From Rhodococcus sp. 14-2483-1-2 (GTDB taxonomy: Bacteria; Actinomycetota; Actinomycetes; Mycobacteriales; Mycobacteriaceae): DNA of 64,000 bases. This document shows, one piece after another, positions 35,271 through 44,434 of this stretch. Each line of letters begins with the position of its first letter. The stretch's first letter is position 1. A program made the translations under genes and the position numbers. The DNA is taken from contig NZ_NPFW01000023.1 of the NCBI RefSeq assembly GCF_002259405.1, positions 310,001 to 374,000 of the forward strand, written 5' to 3'. Below the pieces are notes generated by a model. It ran no database searches and was not told the DNA's origin. It saw nothing but the letters and a program-made list of their open reading frames with translations.

Positions 35271-37214
35271 TCACGGTGAATCACGGCCGACAATGACAGC
35301 CCCGAGCTGATCATGCAACAACTCGAGTGCCTCTGCTGTCGGATCCCTGTCCCTTGGACCTTCTGCCACTACGGACGCCAGATATCTGTCGAGGTCGGAG
35401 TCGAAGTCACCCACGTGCTGCTGTAGCGGAAACTCTCGTTCAGGAGCGATGTCAGGCGGAGGGGGGCCAAACCTTCTGTCCAGCCAGACTTGCCAAAGCA
35501 GTCGCTCAGCACGGTGTCGGATAACCCGGTCGGTGGCGACCGTCACGAGGCCGTGGGCGAACGCTACGTCGTCCAACGAACGCTTGCCGAGGGCGAGGGT
35601 TGTGCCATCGCGCTGAATCAACCCAGAGACAATGAGGTCCATCAGAATCGCGTAACCGGTGGACTGCTTGAGATGTGCGCGCGTCAGTACATCTTCGACG
35701 TTGTTGGCCAGTCCGGCACTGATCAATTCGTATGCGGCGCGGCCACGCAACCCCAGGACGCTCCACGCTGGATGTACTGGTTCGACCCGTGCTCGTACCA
35801 GATGAGCAGAGTCCGGCTCTGAGGTTACTGGCGTGGTCAGCGCGTAGCGATCGGCATCTCGGCCAGTCCCGTGGGCGACGAGCAGTACAGGTGAACCTGG
35901 CGCATCTCGGAGCACTCTCAGTGCGGCCCACACTGAATCTTCAGACAGCAACCCTGCTGCATGAGACAAGCTCCGGCCTCCGATAGCAACTACGGGCACG
36001 CCCTCGACCAATTCTCCGGCCAGAGCGGATCCGTAGGCAAGTGCTTGCACGACAGCTTGTAGGGCCGGGCGGTTCCTTCCTGAGAATTCTCGGTCGATCC
36101 ACAGTAGTGCTCGTGCAAGCCAGTTGGTTCGAACTAGATCTTTCAGGAAGGAACCGTCACCCCCTGTGTGCTTGTTCTTGTGTTGTATTACATGGAATTG
36201 GTGTGCGTTGGCAGCTGCCCAGGTCAGAGCTTTGTTTACGTCGCGTTCGATAGCGGCTGGGGTTTGTTTACCGTAACGGTCGTATGCGGCGCTCACACCT
36301 GGCCATTGGTCTGTGCTGATGGCTTCGCTGATGTCTGCGGTGCTGGCACCGCGAAGGACTGCATGGGTGATGACGGATTGACGTGCTTCGGATTTGGTGC
36401 GCCATCTTGGGTCTAGTTTTCCGGCTGTCGCGAAGTGTTCGACGGCAGCCGGCATTGGGGTGGCACGGTGGAAACGGGGATGTAGGCGACGTTCCTTGCC
36501 TGCACCGATGAGTCGTTCGTCTTGAATCAGCGAGGCTGTTACTGCTGCTACCGGGGTGAGGTGTCGACGTTCTGTACCGCCTCCCAGCATGGCGACCAGA
36601 CGGGCTACAACGCCCGGCTCGGACCGGTCATTGAAAGCGGCAATGGCATCGTCGAGTGGGCCATCGAGTCGTCGGTGGCCGCCTTCGCGACATTGGGAGC
36701 CGGGTGGAGTGATGCAGCCGGTGGCAGCATTGAGCATCGGAGTGCAGTCGAACGTAACGAGCCGGTCGGCCAGAAGGCTCATCAATTCGCGAAGATTGTC
36801 TACGCGCAGTGGTGCATTGGCTGCCAACGGAACCAATACGTGGCGGCCGCCGCTGGTGGAACGATCTGTAACCGTTCGTGCGCCGCACTCGTGAAGCCAT
36901 GAGAGGACGAGTTCGACATCAGCGTCCACCTGAGCAGGAGAGCTGTGTTTGGCGTCGAAGTCCAAGGCCAACATAGTGGTGCGGCCGCGGGCGTAGATGG
37001 GCACAGCGGCAGGTACTGCCGGCCTGCGGTTGGTCAAAGTGCGCGCGGTATCGAAATTTCCGGCTTCATCGCACACACGCATGGACCGCCGAGCGGCCAC
37101 GAGCGGAGACAGAGATGTCCAAATGTCGTCGGGCGACGACATCGACGGGTCGACACGTGCACTAAATCTTGTACCTATATCAGGGCGCGATGTACCCTGA
37201 GACCTGTCCAGCAA
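35271..37214 (-). CDS. Prim-pol type plasmid replication protein
   Basis: 647 residues from TTG 37214, five bases after AAAGGGA. The archaeo-eukaryotic primase-like domain shows LALDFDAKHSSPAQVDADVE (catalytic D-x-D, residues about 85-90) and STSGGRHVLVPL (S-x-H like). The C-terminal half contains wHTH-like stretches (NVEDVLTRAHLKQSTGYAIL). The N-terminus LLDRSQGTSRP matches the N-terminus of the second Rep (MSQGSAYP), and both share the same leader. Start choice rests on this match; ATG at 37148 (MSSPDDIW) is the alternative. Confidence 0.7.
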   Translation of the reverse strand: MLDRSQGTSRPDIGTRFSARVDPSMSSPDDIWTSLSPLVAARRSMRVCDEAGNFDTARTLTNRRPAVPAAVPIYARGRTTMLALDFDAKHSSPAQVDADVELVLSWLHECGARTVTDRSTSGGRHVLVPLAANAPLRVDNLRELMSLLADRLVTFDCTPMLNAATGCITPPGSQCREGGHRRLDGPLDDAIAAFNDRSEPGVVARLVAMLGGGTERRHLTPVAAVTASLIQDERLIGAGKERRLHPRFHRATPMPAAVEHFATAGKLDPRWRTKSEARQSVITHAVLRGASTADISEAISTDQWPGVSAAYDRYGKQTPAAIERDVNKALTWAAANAHQFHVIQHKNKHTGGDGSFLKDLVRTNWLARALLWIDREFSGRNRPALQAVVQALAYGSALAGELVEGVPVVAIGGRSLSHAAGLLSEDSVWAALRVLRDAPGSPVLLVAHGTGRDADRYALTTPVTSEPDSAHLVRARVEPVHPAWSVLGLRGRAAYELISAGLANNVEDVLTRAHLKQSTGYAILMDLIVSGLIQRDGTTLALGKRSLDDVAFAHGLVTVATDRVIRHRAERLLWQVWLDRRFGPPPPDIAPEREFPLQQHVGDFDSDLDRYLASVVAEGPRDRDPTAEALELLHDQLGAVIVGRDSP

Positions 37215-37311
37215 GACAGTCCCTTTCGTGGGGAAGCGCAACACCGGGAATCGAGTTGGTAGCTCGGTTCTTCGATCTCGAGAACCCTCGGCCTGCACGC
37301 CGGGGGTTTTT
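37205..37311 (+). ncRNA. Candidate antisense RNA of the prim-pol rep leader
   Basis: On the plus strand, opposite the rep start, TTGTAC (37169-37174) and TACCCT (37193-37198) form a possible promoter with 18-nt spacing. The following sequence folds (CTGTC-cagcaa-GACAG over the rep start) and ends in a terminator: arms AACCCTCGGC and GCCGGGGGTT with a 6-nt loop and TTTTT (37283-37311). It would overlap the Shine-Dalgarno and start codon of the replication gene, as copy-control RNAs do. Inferred; no expression data. Confidence 0.4.
37283..37311 (+). terminator. Intrinsic terminator facing plus strand
   Basis: Ten-base stem (one G-U pair), loop CTGCAC, then five T. No plus-strand protein gene lies upstream, which is why an antisense transcript is suspected. 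Confidence 0.7.
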
Positions 37312-37373
37312 CGTTTCTAAGGTGCTGCGTAGATGCAGTTCTACAAACCCACTGTTGGTCAGTGGGTCATTGT

Positions 37374-37586
37374 CTACGCGGTTAGTGGCAGCACCCCCTG
37401 GTCGTGGACCCGGTTGAGTTCGAGCGCAAGGTCCTCTCGATCACTGGCAATTGCCAGTAGGTCGGAGACGTATTGGCTGAGAGAAGTAGCACCGGCAGAA
37501 CTGCGCTGAGCCTCCAGCGACTTGATCAGCTCCGAGGGGAGTCTGACGGTCAACGGCTTCCGGTCACCCTTACTGGGCATCGGCAT
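37374..37586 (-). CDS. Ribbon-helix-helix regulator
   Basis: 70 residues from ATG 37586 with a strong GGAGG seven bases upstream. KPLTVRLPSELIKSLEAQRS is the CopG/Arc-type strand-helix start, and SLSQYVSDLLAIASDRED the second helix. It lies between the two rep genes and is probably a copy-number or operon repressor. A 10-bp inverted repeat lies about 50 bp upstream. Confidence 0.75.
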   Translation of the reverse strand: MPMPSKGDRKPLTVRLPSELIKSLEAQRSSAGATSLSQYVSDLLAIASDREDLALELNRVHDQGVLPLTA

Positions 37587-37631
37587 GACGCGCCTCCTTC
37601 TGACTGGCTAAGTTCGGTCCCGAGCTGCCTG

Positions 37632-37656
37632 TCATCCTGATGCAGAATCAGGATGA
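37632..37656. promoter_or_regulatory. Inverted repeat upstream of the RHH gene
   Basis: TCATCCTGAT (37632-37641) and ATCAGGATGA (37647-37656), perfect 10-bp arms, 5-nt spacer. Suitable operator for the RHH protein; it also sits 34 bases after the Rep stop. Confidence 0.6.
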
Positions 37657-37689
37657 GCTGTGGATGACACGCCGAGCGGGACCAGCAAA

Positions 37690-39015
37690 TTACACATTTG
37701 TCATTCGACTGTCTGACTGCAGGTGACCGCCACCTGCAAGGGGATTGCATGATGCTCGCTCGCTGTATGCGTGAAGTACCCCGCATCGTCGGCACCGGGC
37801 GTTCGCGGCGCGTCTCTGGAGCTCTGCCTGCCTCGTTGCTTGTTCGGCCATCCGAGCACGATCGGCGTCCACTTTCAGTTCGGTCGGTGTGGATTTCGAC
37901 CAGTTCATACGCACGAGTCTCGACCGCAGGAACGCAGCCGGGTCAGTGATCGTCGACGGCCAGACCCATCCGCGCTGCTGCGTGTCTTCGGTCAGTGCGC
38001 GAGCGATATCGCGGCCGGACCAGCGTGTGGTGTCAACAGCGCAACTGTCGAGAACATCGCAGATGATCCCGACATGGCGAGCTTTGTTCAGCGCCGGGGC
38101 GTGGGCAAGGAGCTGCCCAGCCGCGCGCTGTAGGTGAAGCGGTCGGGGGTCCGTTCCCGGTTTGTTCGTTGTGCCCGTGCGCATTTGTGCGCGCATTGGT
38201 GAGTACTTCGAAAAGAAAGATCTAGGAGAAGATCCCCCGGAGGGGGATAGGGGGTCACGACTCAGTTTCTGTGGATGAATTGCATCGGCCGCGATCCGTG
38301 CTCGGTATGCGGCAGTCCGGCGTGCCGCGCGGGTGATTTTCTTGGCGGCGGTGGCGCACGCAGGTGCGGCCGCAGCGCGCACCATATCGGCAGGGGAGCT
38401 GAGAGCCCACACCGACGCAGCCCGGATCTGTCGCCGTCCATGGTGAGCTTCAGCGGCCATCGCCTCCAGCGTGGTGAGGTACCGGCCGCGTACCAATTCC
38501 ACGGCCACGCCAAGAGTCGTGAGAACTCTGCGTGCACGTTTGACTACCGTGTCGCTCACCCCGGCCCGCTGAGCGATCGTCGTCCGCGCAGCTGTGACAC
38601 CGCGCCCGGTGCGGGTTTCGGCAAGCCCGGCGTGGACGACCGCGACTGCGAACGTCGCCTCTGTGCTGACGCTATTGGACTTGCAGAGCTCGGCCCCGGT
38701 GTCCGAGTGCAGGAGCGCACGAACTTGCCGCTGCCATTGCGCGCGCCCGGACCAGGCAGGTACCCGTCCGCAGTGGCCAGGCTCGACGGGAATTGCCCAC
38801 GAGTTCCCGCGTTGAGCGCTCTCGGCGTTGAGGGTCTCGACTCGTTCGACATTGGCAATCGCGGTTCGGACAGCTTTGTCCCACGCATTGTCGTCAGCTG
38901 TCGTCGGGAACGACAGAAAGTCGGCGGCGGCGCTCGAATGCGACGCGCCGAAAATAGAAGCAGCTTGATCTGTTGCTGATTCAGGGTATGCGCTACCCTG
39001 AGACATACCACGCAT
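37690..39015 (-). CDS. Plasmid Rep-type HTH protein
   Basis: 441 residues from ATG 39015, six bases after AAAGGGA. Mid-region TAARTTIAQRAGVSDTVVKR (about residues 140-160) is a winged-helix HTH; C-terminal CRRCGVLHAYSERASC looks like a zinc-binding knuckle. This architecture is found in replication proteins of Rhodococcus, Gordonia and Mycobacterium plasmids. Its leader and first residues (MSQGSAYPE) match those of the prim-pol gene, pointing to shared control of the two. Confidence 0.65.
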   Translation of the reverse strand: MRGMSQGSAYPESATDQAASIFGASHSSAAADFLSFPTTADDNAWDKAVRTAIANVERVETLNAESAQRGNSWAIPVEPGHCGRVPAWSGRAQWQRQVRALLHSDTGAELCKSNSVSTEATFAVAVVHAGLAETRTGRGVTAARTTIAQRAGVSDTVVKRARRVLTTLGVAVELVRGRYLTTLEAMAAEAHHGRRQIRAASVWALSSPADMVRAAAAPACATAAKKITRAARRTAAYRARIAADAIHPQKLSRDPLSPSGGSSPRSFFSKYSPMRAQMRTGTTNKPGTDPRPLHLQRAAGQLLAHAPALNKARHVGIICDVLDSCAVDTTRWSGRDIARALTEDTQQRGWVWPSTITDPAAFLRSRLVRMNWSKSTPTELKVDADRARMAEQATRQAELQRRAANARCRRCGVLHAYSERASCNPLAGGGHLQSDSRMTNV

Positions 39016-39124
39016 TGGTAAGTCCCTTTCGGGGGATAGCACGAACCGGTAGTCGAAGCGTCAACTTCGTCTACCAGCCCAAGACAACTGAAAATGTCGA
39101 AAACCCCGGCCAGGGTTTTCTTTG
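39005..39124 (+). ncRNA. Candidate antisense RNA of the second rep leader
   Basis: Same plan as at 37205: TACCCTGAGAC (38994-39004) on the plus strand inside the rep start region, then sequence that folds into several stems (GGTAG..GAAG-cgtcaa-CTTC..CTACC near 39050-39077), ending in GAAAACCC-cggcca-GGGTTTTC followed by TTTG (39099-39124). The -35 is poor (TTGCTG, 15-nt spacing). Inferred. Confidence 0.35.
39099..39120. terminator. Hairpin terminator upstream of rep
   Basis: 8-bp stem GAAAACCC / GGGTTTTC, loop CGGCCA, then TTTG on the plus strand. Confidence 0.6.
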
Positions 39125-39132
39125 ATTCCGAC

Positions 39133-39160
39133 ACCCCCTCCAGTCACGGTGGGGGTTTTG
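39133..39160. terminator. Second hairpin terminator
   Basis: Stem ACCCCC / GGGGGT with a 12-nt loop, then TTTG on the plus strand. It would separate the rep leader from the minus-strand nuclease operon. Confidence 0.55.
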
Positions 39161-39446
39161 TCGTTCTTGGGGGTGGTTCGCGCTGTGCAGTTATGTAATT
39201 GCTGGGGCCGCTCTCGTTCAGGTCACATCGGGCACTGCGCGGGCCGTCCTCTCTGGTGGGTAGACATATGCACTCGACATCCAAGCTCGAGAACCTCCAC
39301 TGCCGGGGGAGGCGCACCGTGAGCAGCGGGGACTGCCTCCGAGGGCCGATCAGTGCAGCTGGTGGTGGGTGCGCCGCCGCCGAACACAGCGATGAACCCA
39401 CCGACAAGGCCCGCGGCACCCAACAGCGCTGCCGCCCACATCCCGC
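39161..39446. other. Gene-free stretch before the nuclease gene end
   Basis: No gene seen. The frame of the nuclease gene ends at 39447; beyond it there are only shadows. Confidence 0.4.
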
Positions 39447-40295
39447 TCATCCGACCTGGCCTGCTGCCGTCGACGGACCCTGCGGAGTCGATCCGCACAC
39501 GGTGCGTGCGGCCTCGACGTCGCCGGTGGTGACCGCGAGCTCGTAGGCATCGGCGACAGTCAGATAGCGGGTGGCGTAGTCGCAGCCGAACGCGGCGTTC
39601 GGAGGTAGCCAGGTATCGAGCCCAGAATCGGACTTGGAGTTGTTCGCGGGCCCGTCGACGGCGAGCAGGTTCAATGCCGTGTCGTTGGCGAATGCGGTTC
39701 TGCGATCGATCGGCCAACTCGCAGCACCGGCGTTCCACGCTCTCGACAACGGAAAGACGTGATCGATCTGCACCGCGGCCGAGGTATCCCGGCCCGACGT
39801 GAAGTCGATGACCGCTCCGGTGTACGGGTCCGCCAGCGTTCCGGAGACGACTTTGCAGTCCCGAGTACCGGGTTTGAACGTCACGTTCGTCAGCTGTGCG
39901 CCCAGGACATCGTTGCGGGTGTCGCAGCCGTTGTGCGAGGACGGGGCTGCGCTGTCGTCGGTCCAGGCCGGACCGAACACGCATGCCTCGTGCCTACCGG
40001 TCTTCTTCTCCGTTCCGCAGCCGCGGTCGTACCCGTCGACATCGGGCAACGCATCGACCACGCGCAACCCGGCGATCAGGTCTTCGAGCGAAGTGCCTCC
40101 CGGAGACCTGTCCGAGACCACATCCGCCCAAGGGGCCTCTCGTGGCGCTGGTGTGGACGAGGCAGCGACTGGGCCGATCGCTGTCGTCGATGCTTGCGAG
40201 GTTGTCCATGGCGACCACTGCTGCACTACGACCGCAGCAGTTGCTACAGCGACGAGGCCGAGCGCGCTGCGTCGACCGAGGCTGGGTGCACTCAT
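39447..40295 (-). CDS. Secreted HNH nuclease (DUF1524 type)
   Basis: 282 residues from ATG 40295. An N-terminal signal or anchor (residues 8-25, GLVAVATAAVVV) is followed by a Thr/Ser-rich linker. The catalytic part has AVQIDHVFPLSRAWNAG (HNH His), then FANDTALNLLAVDGPANNSK (Asn and final N..K), typical of DUF1524 nucleases in actinobacteria. Four Cys suggest disulfides outside the cell. ATGA overlap with the upstream gene shows operon membership. Confidence 0.8.
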   Translation of the reverse strand: MSAPSLGRRSALGLVAVATAAVVVQQWSPWTTSQASTTAIGPVAASSTPAPREAPWADVVSDRSPGGTSLEDLIAGLRVVDALPDVDGYDRGCGTEKKTGRHEACVFGPAWTDDSAAPSSHNGCDTRNDVLGAQLTNVTFKPGTRDCKVVSGTLADPYTGAVIDFTSGRDTSAAVQIDHVFPLSRAWNAGAASWPIDRRTAFANDTALNLLAVDGPANNSKSDSGLDTWLPPNAAFGCDYATRYLTVADAYELAVTTGDVEAARTVCGSTPQGPSTAAGQVG

Positions 40296-41290
40296 GATGC
40301 GGCTCTCTCGTGGATCGCGTGCGCGCCGGCCGGGACGGGGACGGTGCCGCGAACGTCGACGCGGGAAAAGTGCGCGGGGTAATCGGTGAGGGTGTGGGCG
40401 AGGAGCGCTATGAGCAGTGCTCGGCCCACAGCAGGGGAGTGGGCGTGCAGAAGCGCGTCGAACGCGGCGACTGAGACTTCCAGGCCCACGGCAGGTCGTC
40501 CATGGAGCCACTCGAGGGCATCGGTGGCGATCTCGATGATGGTGTCGAGTGCCTCGAACACACCTCGGTCGCAGGCAGGGGCGTTGGTCGCCCTGTCGGC
40601 AGGGGTGGGGTCGTGATCGCCGATCGCGGACATGACCGCTGCATCGACGGCCTGCCATTGCTGCTGCAGCTGAGCGTATTCGTCGTCGGAGTCCGTGTGA
40701 GTCGACCCGGTGGGTAGGGCCGACATCGTTCGGCACAGTTTCGCGACCGCGAGGCACAGCTCGCGGTGACCGGTTGCGATGGTGGCCATGCCCCACAGGG
40801 GTGAGTCGAGGATCTGCGCGTACCACTGCCAGCGCGCTGCCGGGTGGTCCGGCACGAGGCTGTCCACCCATCCGGCGGCGAGTGCACCGACCCATTCACG
40901 TGCGGGCAGACGGCCCCACAACAGGTCGCAGGTGCGCTGGTCGACGTGGTCGATGTCGGAGTGCAGCATCGCCGCCGTGGTGGGGTCCGAGAACGCTGTT
41001 GTCGGCAGCAGGGGGCCGCAGGCCTCCAGTAGCGCTGTGGCCGTTGGGGTTCCTGCCGGCGGGATCAATTGGTTCGGACTGGCCAGCGGACGAGCCCGCA
41101 GCTCTCGGTCGCCGTGGTCGCCGACAATCTCGACGATCGTCCATCGGCGCTGGTGTCGATCGAGCACGACCGGATATGCACCGACTGCTGCGATCAGGGC
41201 AGTGATGTCGGCGACGGTGCACAACCATGCGGCGGCGTCGGCCGGCGTCGGTGTTGGAATCAGGGTCGGGGTGCTCTGGTGTTCGTTCAC
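40292..41290 (-). CDS. Unknown 332-residue plasmid protein
   Basis: Ala/Leu-rich helical protein without membrane segments. VVLDRHQRRWTIVEIVGDHG near the N-terminus and a helical C-terminal half (FDALLHAHSPAVGRALLIAL). Overlaps both neighbours by four bases. No family recognised. Confidence 0.6.
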   Translation of the reverse strand: MNEHQSTPTLIPTPTPADAAAWLCTVADITALIAAVGAYPVVLDRHQRRWTIVEIVGDHGDRELRARPLASPNQLIPPAGTPTATALLEACGPLLPTTAFSDPTTAAMLHSDIDHVDQRTCDLLWGRLPAREWVGALAAGWVDSLVPDHPAARWQWYAQILDSPLWGMATIATGHRELCLAVAKLCRTMSALPTGSTHTDSDDEYAQLQQQWQAVDAAVMSAIGDHDPTPADRATNAPACDRGVFEALDTIIEIATDALEWLHGRPAVGLEVSVAAFDALLHAHSPAVGRALLIALLAHTLTDYPAHFSRVDVRGTVPVPAGAHAIHERAAS

Positions 41291-41616
41291 AGCTCACGCT
41301 CCTGGGCGTCCGATACGGCTGATGGGGTTGGCTGGGTGCCGGTAGTGCGGTGGGTGTGGGCGGTGCGTTTGTCGGCGGTAATACGTCGGCGATCGACGCG
41401 TCCCCGGCCGAGGGCTACGGGTTGGTGCCCGAGGTGAAAGAGATCGGTCTCGTCTCCGGTGCGGTGCGGGCAGGTGAAGATGGTCAACCCTTTGCCGCGG
41501 TGGTGTTTGCGAACCGCCTTGGCGTCGGATCGCGTGTGGTAGCCCCGGTGACCGCAATCGGTGCACCAGATCCAGCGGGAAGCAGGCTTGTGCGCGCGGG
41601 GGCTTTGGGCGCTCAT
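41287..41616 (-). CDS. Small zinc-ribbon-like protein
   Basis: 109 residues. WCTDCGHRGYHTRSDAKAVR then FTCPHRTGDETDLFHLGH gives a C-x2-C...C-x-H arrangement suited to one zinc. Basic tail. Coupled by overlap to the neighbouring genes. Confidence 0.55.
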   Translation of the reverse strand: MSAQSPRAHKPASRWIWCTDCGHRGYHTRSDAKAVRKHHRGKGLTIFTCPHRTGDETDLFHLGHQPVALGRGRVDRRRITADKRTAHTHRTTGTQPTPSAVSDAQEREL

Positions 41617-43676
41617 GCGGACACCCGCTCGATCTGCAAGTTCAGCCAGTCCGACAGCCAGTCGATGGCGTTGCGGCCCGCGTTGTCGACGACCATCGAC
41701 CCGTAGGACTGGTGGGCACCGGAGGCGAAGAACGTCGCAGCGGTGAGGCCGTCGCTGACCAGGGTGGCCAGATCATCGGCCCCCGGCGAAGCAGCCATCT
41801 GCGTCAGCGAGCCGGTCAGACCCGCCAGGTCCAATTTCTCCGCGCTGTCGGTGATCGAGGTGACCGCCGGGTTCGACTGCTGCCCCAACAGCTGTGGGGA
41901 GGTCTTGGAAACCTTGCCGGTCAGCATCCCCACCGCGACCGAGGCGAGATCGAGGCCGAGGGGGACCAGTCCGGTCATCGCCGCGGCTGCACCGGCAAGG
42001 TCCGGAACGCCGCCGGGCGGGGGGAGCAGCTTCTCCACTGCCTTCCACGCAACCTCTTGGATTCCCCCGACGATGTTGGCCAGCTTGATCACATCGACCT
42101 TCGACAGAATGTTGACCACCATCGCCGCGATCTGGGTGTACCCGGACGGATCCGGAATGACGGACAGGACCTGAGAAACCCAGGACAGATCGACACCGGA
42201 CGCCATCTTCACCAACGGCGCGAACTGGTTGTTCAGGTCGCCGGCGATCTGGTGCGCGCCGCGGGCATCGAGCGCTGCGACCCGTGCCGGGAGCTTGGAG
42301 AGTCCGTCGAGGATCGCGGGAACGTTCAACGAGGTCACCCCCGTCGCGACGTTGAGGGCCTGATCGAGCACCACAGACGGTTTGAGAGTCGAAAGCACCG
42401 GAAGCGCCGACGAGAGTGCATCGGTGTTGGTTCCGTTCAACGGCGCGATCTGACCGGTCAACTTCACAGCTGCGTCCAGAAGCCCGTCCGCCTGTGTGGC
42501 GGCGGAGCCACCTGCAGTACTCGTCGACGCCAGTTTCGACGCAGACGAGGCGATGGACGTCGCAGTCGCGGCAGCACCGGACAGATCACTGCGGGCGGCA
42601 CCGTCGAGAACCGTCGCGGCATTGCGCTGAGCGCTGCCGGCCGGAGCGGCGGCAAGACTGCTGGTCGCCGCAGAGTTCGCAGCCCCACTCGAGATCAGCT
42701 CAGCCAACGGAGAGACGGTGTTGGCCACCGAGGTCGCAGCCTGAGCGACCGAGGCGGGATCGACCGTGCCCGTGGACAACTGATCGCGCAGGGAATTGAC
42801 CTGGGTGCCCAGGGCAGGCAAATCGGCCTTGGAGAAATCCGAGGTCAGCGCCGCAGCCAACCGTCCGGCATCCGGGCCGGCCGAGCTGGGCACAGACGTC
42901 CCGGCCGTGCCCGTACCGCTCTCGGCTGATGTACCGGTCGTGGTCTTGGACAAGACGCTGCCCAAAGTCCCCAACACGGGGTTGGTGCCCTTCTTGATCG
43001 AGCAGTACATGTCGGCGGGGTCGCAGATCGACGCCACCCGACCGGACAACGCACCCATTCCGGCAGGGCGAGGGTCGGCGATTCCGTTTCCGGAGGCGCG
43101 GGGGCCGACGGTGGCCTCACCGGTGGTGCCCGAACCTGGATCGGCGAGCAGGCCTACAGCAAGTACCTTCTCGGCCGGGACAGGGCCACCGCCGTTACCG
43201 ATCTGCGAGGCGAGATCTCCGACGATGTCCGCGCCCTGGGAGTACCCGGTCAAGGTGTAGTAGGTGTTCGGGCACGATGCCGCGATTCCCTTGAGAACGT
43301 CTGTGGCACGGCCGGTTCCATCGGTTTTCGAGTCACCGTAGGTGTGACCGTTGTCGAACGCCCGGGCCAAGTAGGGGAGCGTGTAGACCTGAGCATTCGA
43401 GTTGCGGCCGGAGATGGCATTCGCGATCGGGGCCAGCATCCCGACCGGCACCGCCGGGTCGGCATTCTCGCTGGTCTCCCACGTTCCGGGAACGAACAGA
43501 TTGAACGTCCCCCCGCACGAGCTCGACGGAGCAGGCGCAGCTGACGCCTGCCCTGCAGACGTCACCGACCCGACCACTACCGCGACTGTGAGCGCGATGG
43601 ACCACAGCACGTAATGCGCTGCACCCAAACGCTTTACGGACCGAACTTGAGGAAGAAGGGATGCTGATCCGATCAC
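41613..43676 (-). CDS. Secreted cutinase-like esterase with long helical C-terminus
   Basis: 687 residues from GTG 43676 (GTGA overlap with the upstream stop). A signal peptide (about residues 22-44, ending GQASAAPA) precedes a cutinase domain of about 230 residues: nucleophile Ser in TLTGYSQGADIVG, Asp region DPADMYCSIKKG, Cys pairs as in cutinases. The last 400 residues are Ala/Ser/Leu-rich with many short helical repeats, like the low-complexity part of mycolic-acid bacteria surface proteins. Possible role: cell-envelope interaction during mating. Confidence 0.75.
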   Translation of the reverse strand: MIGSASLLPQVRSVKRLGAAHYVLWSIALTVAVVVGSVTSAGQASAAPAPSSSCGGTFNLFVPGTWETSENADPAVPVGMLAPIANAISGRNSNAQVYTLPYLARAFDNGHTYGDSKTDGTGRATDVLKGIAASCPNTYYTLTGYSQGADIVGDLASQIGNGGGPVPAEKVLAVGLLADPGSGTTGEATVGPRASGNGIADPRPAGMGALSGRVASICDPADMYCSIKKGTNPVLGTLGSVLSKTTTGTSAESGTGTAGTSVPSSAGPDAGRLAAALTSDFSKADLPALGTQVNSLRDQLSTGTVDPASVAQAATSVANTVSPLAELISSGAANSAATSSLAAAPAGSAQRNAATVLDGAARSDLSGAAATATSIASSASKLASTSTAGGSAATQADGLLDAAVKLTGQIAPLNGTNTDALSSALPVLSTLKPSVVLDQALNVATGVTSLNVPAILDGLSKLPARVAALDARGAHQIAGDLNNQFAPLVKMASGVDLSWVSQVLSVIPDPSGYTQIAAMVVNILSKVDVIKLANIVGGIQEVAWKAVEKLLPPPGGVPDLAGAAAAMTGLVPLGLDLASVAVGMLTGKVSKTSPQLLGQQSNPAVTSITDSAEKLDLAGLTGSLTQMAASPGADDLATLVSDGLTAATFFASGAHQSYGSMVVDNAGRNAIDWLSDWLNLQIERVSA

Positions 43677-44434
43677 AGTGCTCTCCTGGCTACGAGGGGC
43701 TCGACGTGCAGAGTGCGAACCGGTGCCGACCCCGGCACCGTGTAGACGCGGCCATCGGCGAGCGTCAGCTCGAGATAGCCGGTCTGCGGGGAATCGGGCA
43801 ATCCCATGAGCGACTGCACGCGGGCCGCGCACCGAGGGGCGTACGCGGCCATCTCCGCCGAAGTGGCACGCAGATTCAACGGCGTCTCGATCCAGGTCCC
43901 CGGCTGCAGATCGACTACCCGCATGTCCTGACCGGGCAACCACGCCGCCCGGTCTCGTTCACGACGCCGGGAGAGCCGAGCGATCACGGAGTCGAAGGCG
44001 ATGGCAGACGCGACGAAAACGACCAGTGCCCATCCGGCCCCGATCTTCGTGGACCATGTCAACGCTGCGAGCGCGGCGACGACGAGCGCGAACACCGTTT
44101 GCGCTCGTACCGCCCCGAACGCGGTCTCCACCCGTAGCGGTGCACGCCGCAGCGGAACAGCATCGGCTATGGTGGGAGCTGGAATGCCGAACTCGGCTGT
44201 TACCGGTGCTGTGGGTAGCGCGGTGGCCCCCAACGCACACCGGACCTGTTCTTCGGTCAGGGGAGCACCGGACCCACACCGTGCGCAGACCAACATGGGT
44301 GCACCGGATGCATCGACTTCGAGTTTCGACAGCGGCCCGTGCGCTGCGTGTCGGCAATACGCGGTCGGCATATCCGGGTTGAGCTGCATAGCGACCACCG
44401 CTGCGGCAATCTCTGACTGCAGACTCTCGTTCAT
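43673..44434 (-). CDS. Membrane protein with zinc-ribbon-like N-terminus
   Basis: 253 residues from ATG 44434. YCRHAAHGPLSKLEV and LVCARCGSG make a possible C-H-C-C zinc site (residues 27-54); two membrane segments (VFALVVAALAALTW and WALVVFVASAIAF) lie near 112-145; the C-terminal 100 residues are cytoplasmic or external (ARCGs: LELTLADGRVYTVPGSAPVR). No family name. Overlaps the WhiB-linked small gene and the cutinase gene. Confidence 0.55.
   Translation of the reverse strand: MNESLQSEIAAAVVAMQLNPDMPTAYCRHAAHGPLSKLEVDASGAPMLVCARCGSGAPLTEEQVRCALGATALPTAPVTAEFGIPAPTIADAVPLRRAPLRVETAFGAVRAQTVFALVVAALAALTWSTKIGAGWALVVFVASAIAFDSVIARLSRRRERDRAAWLPGQDMRVVDLQPGTWIETPLNLRATSAEMAAYAPRCAARVQSLMGLPDSPQTGYLELTLADGRVYTVPGSAPVRTLHVEPLVARRAL

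Noticed and set aside
40296..40895. Upstream extension of the HNH nuclease frame
   Set aside because: It lies inside the overlapping neighbour and would hide the signal-like N-terminus that starts at ATG 40295.
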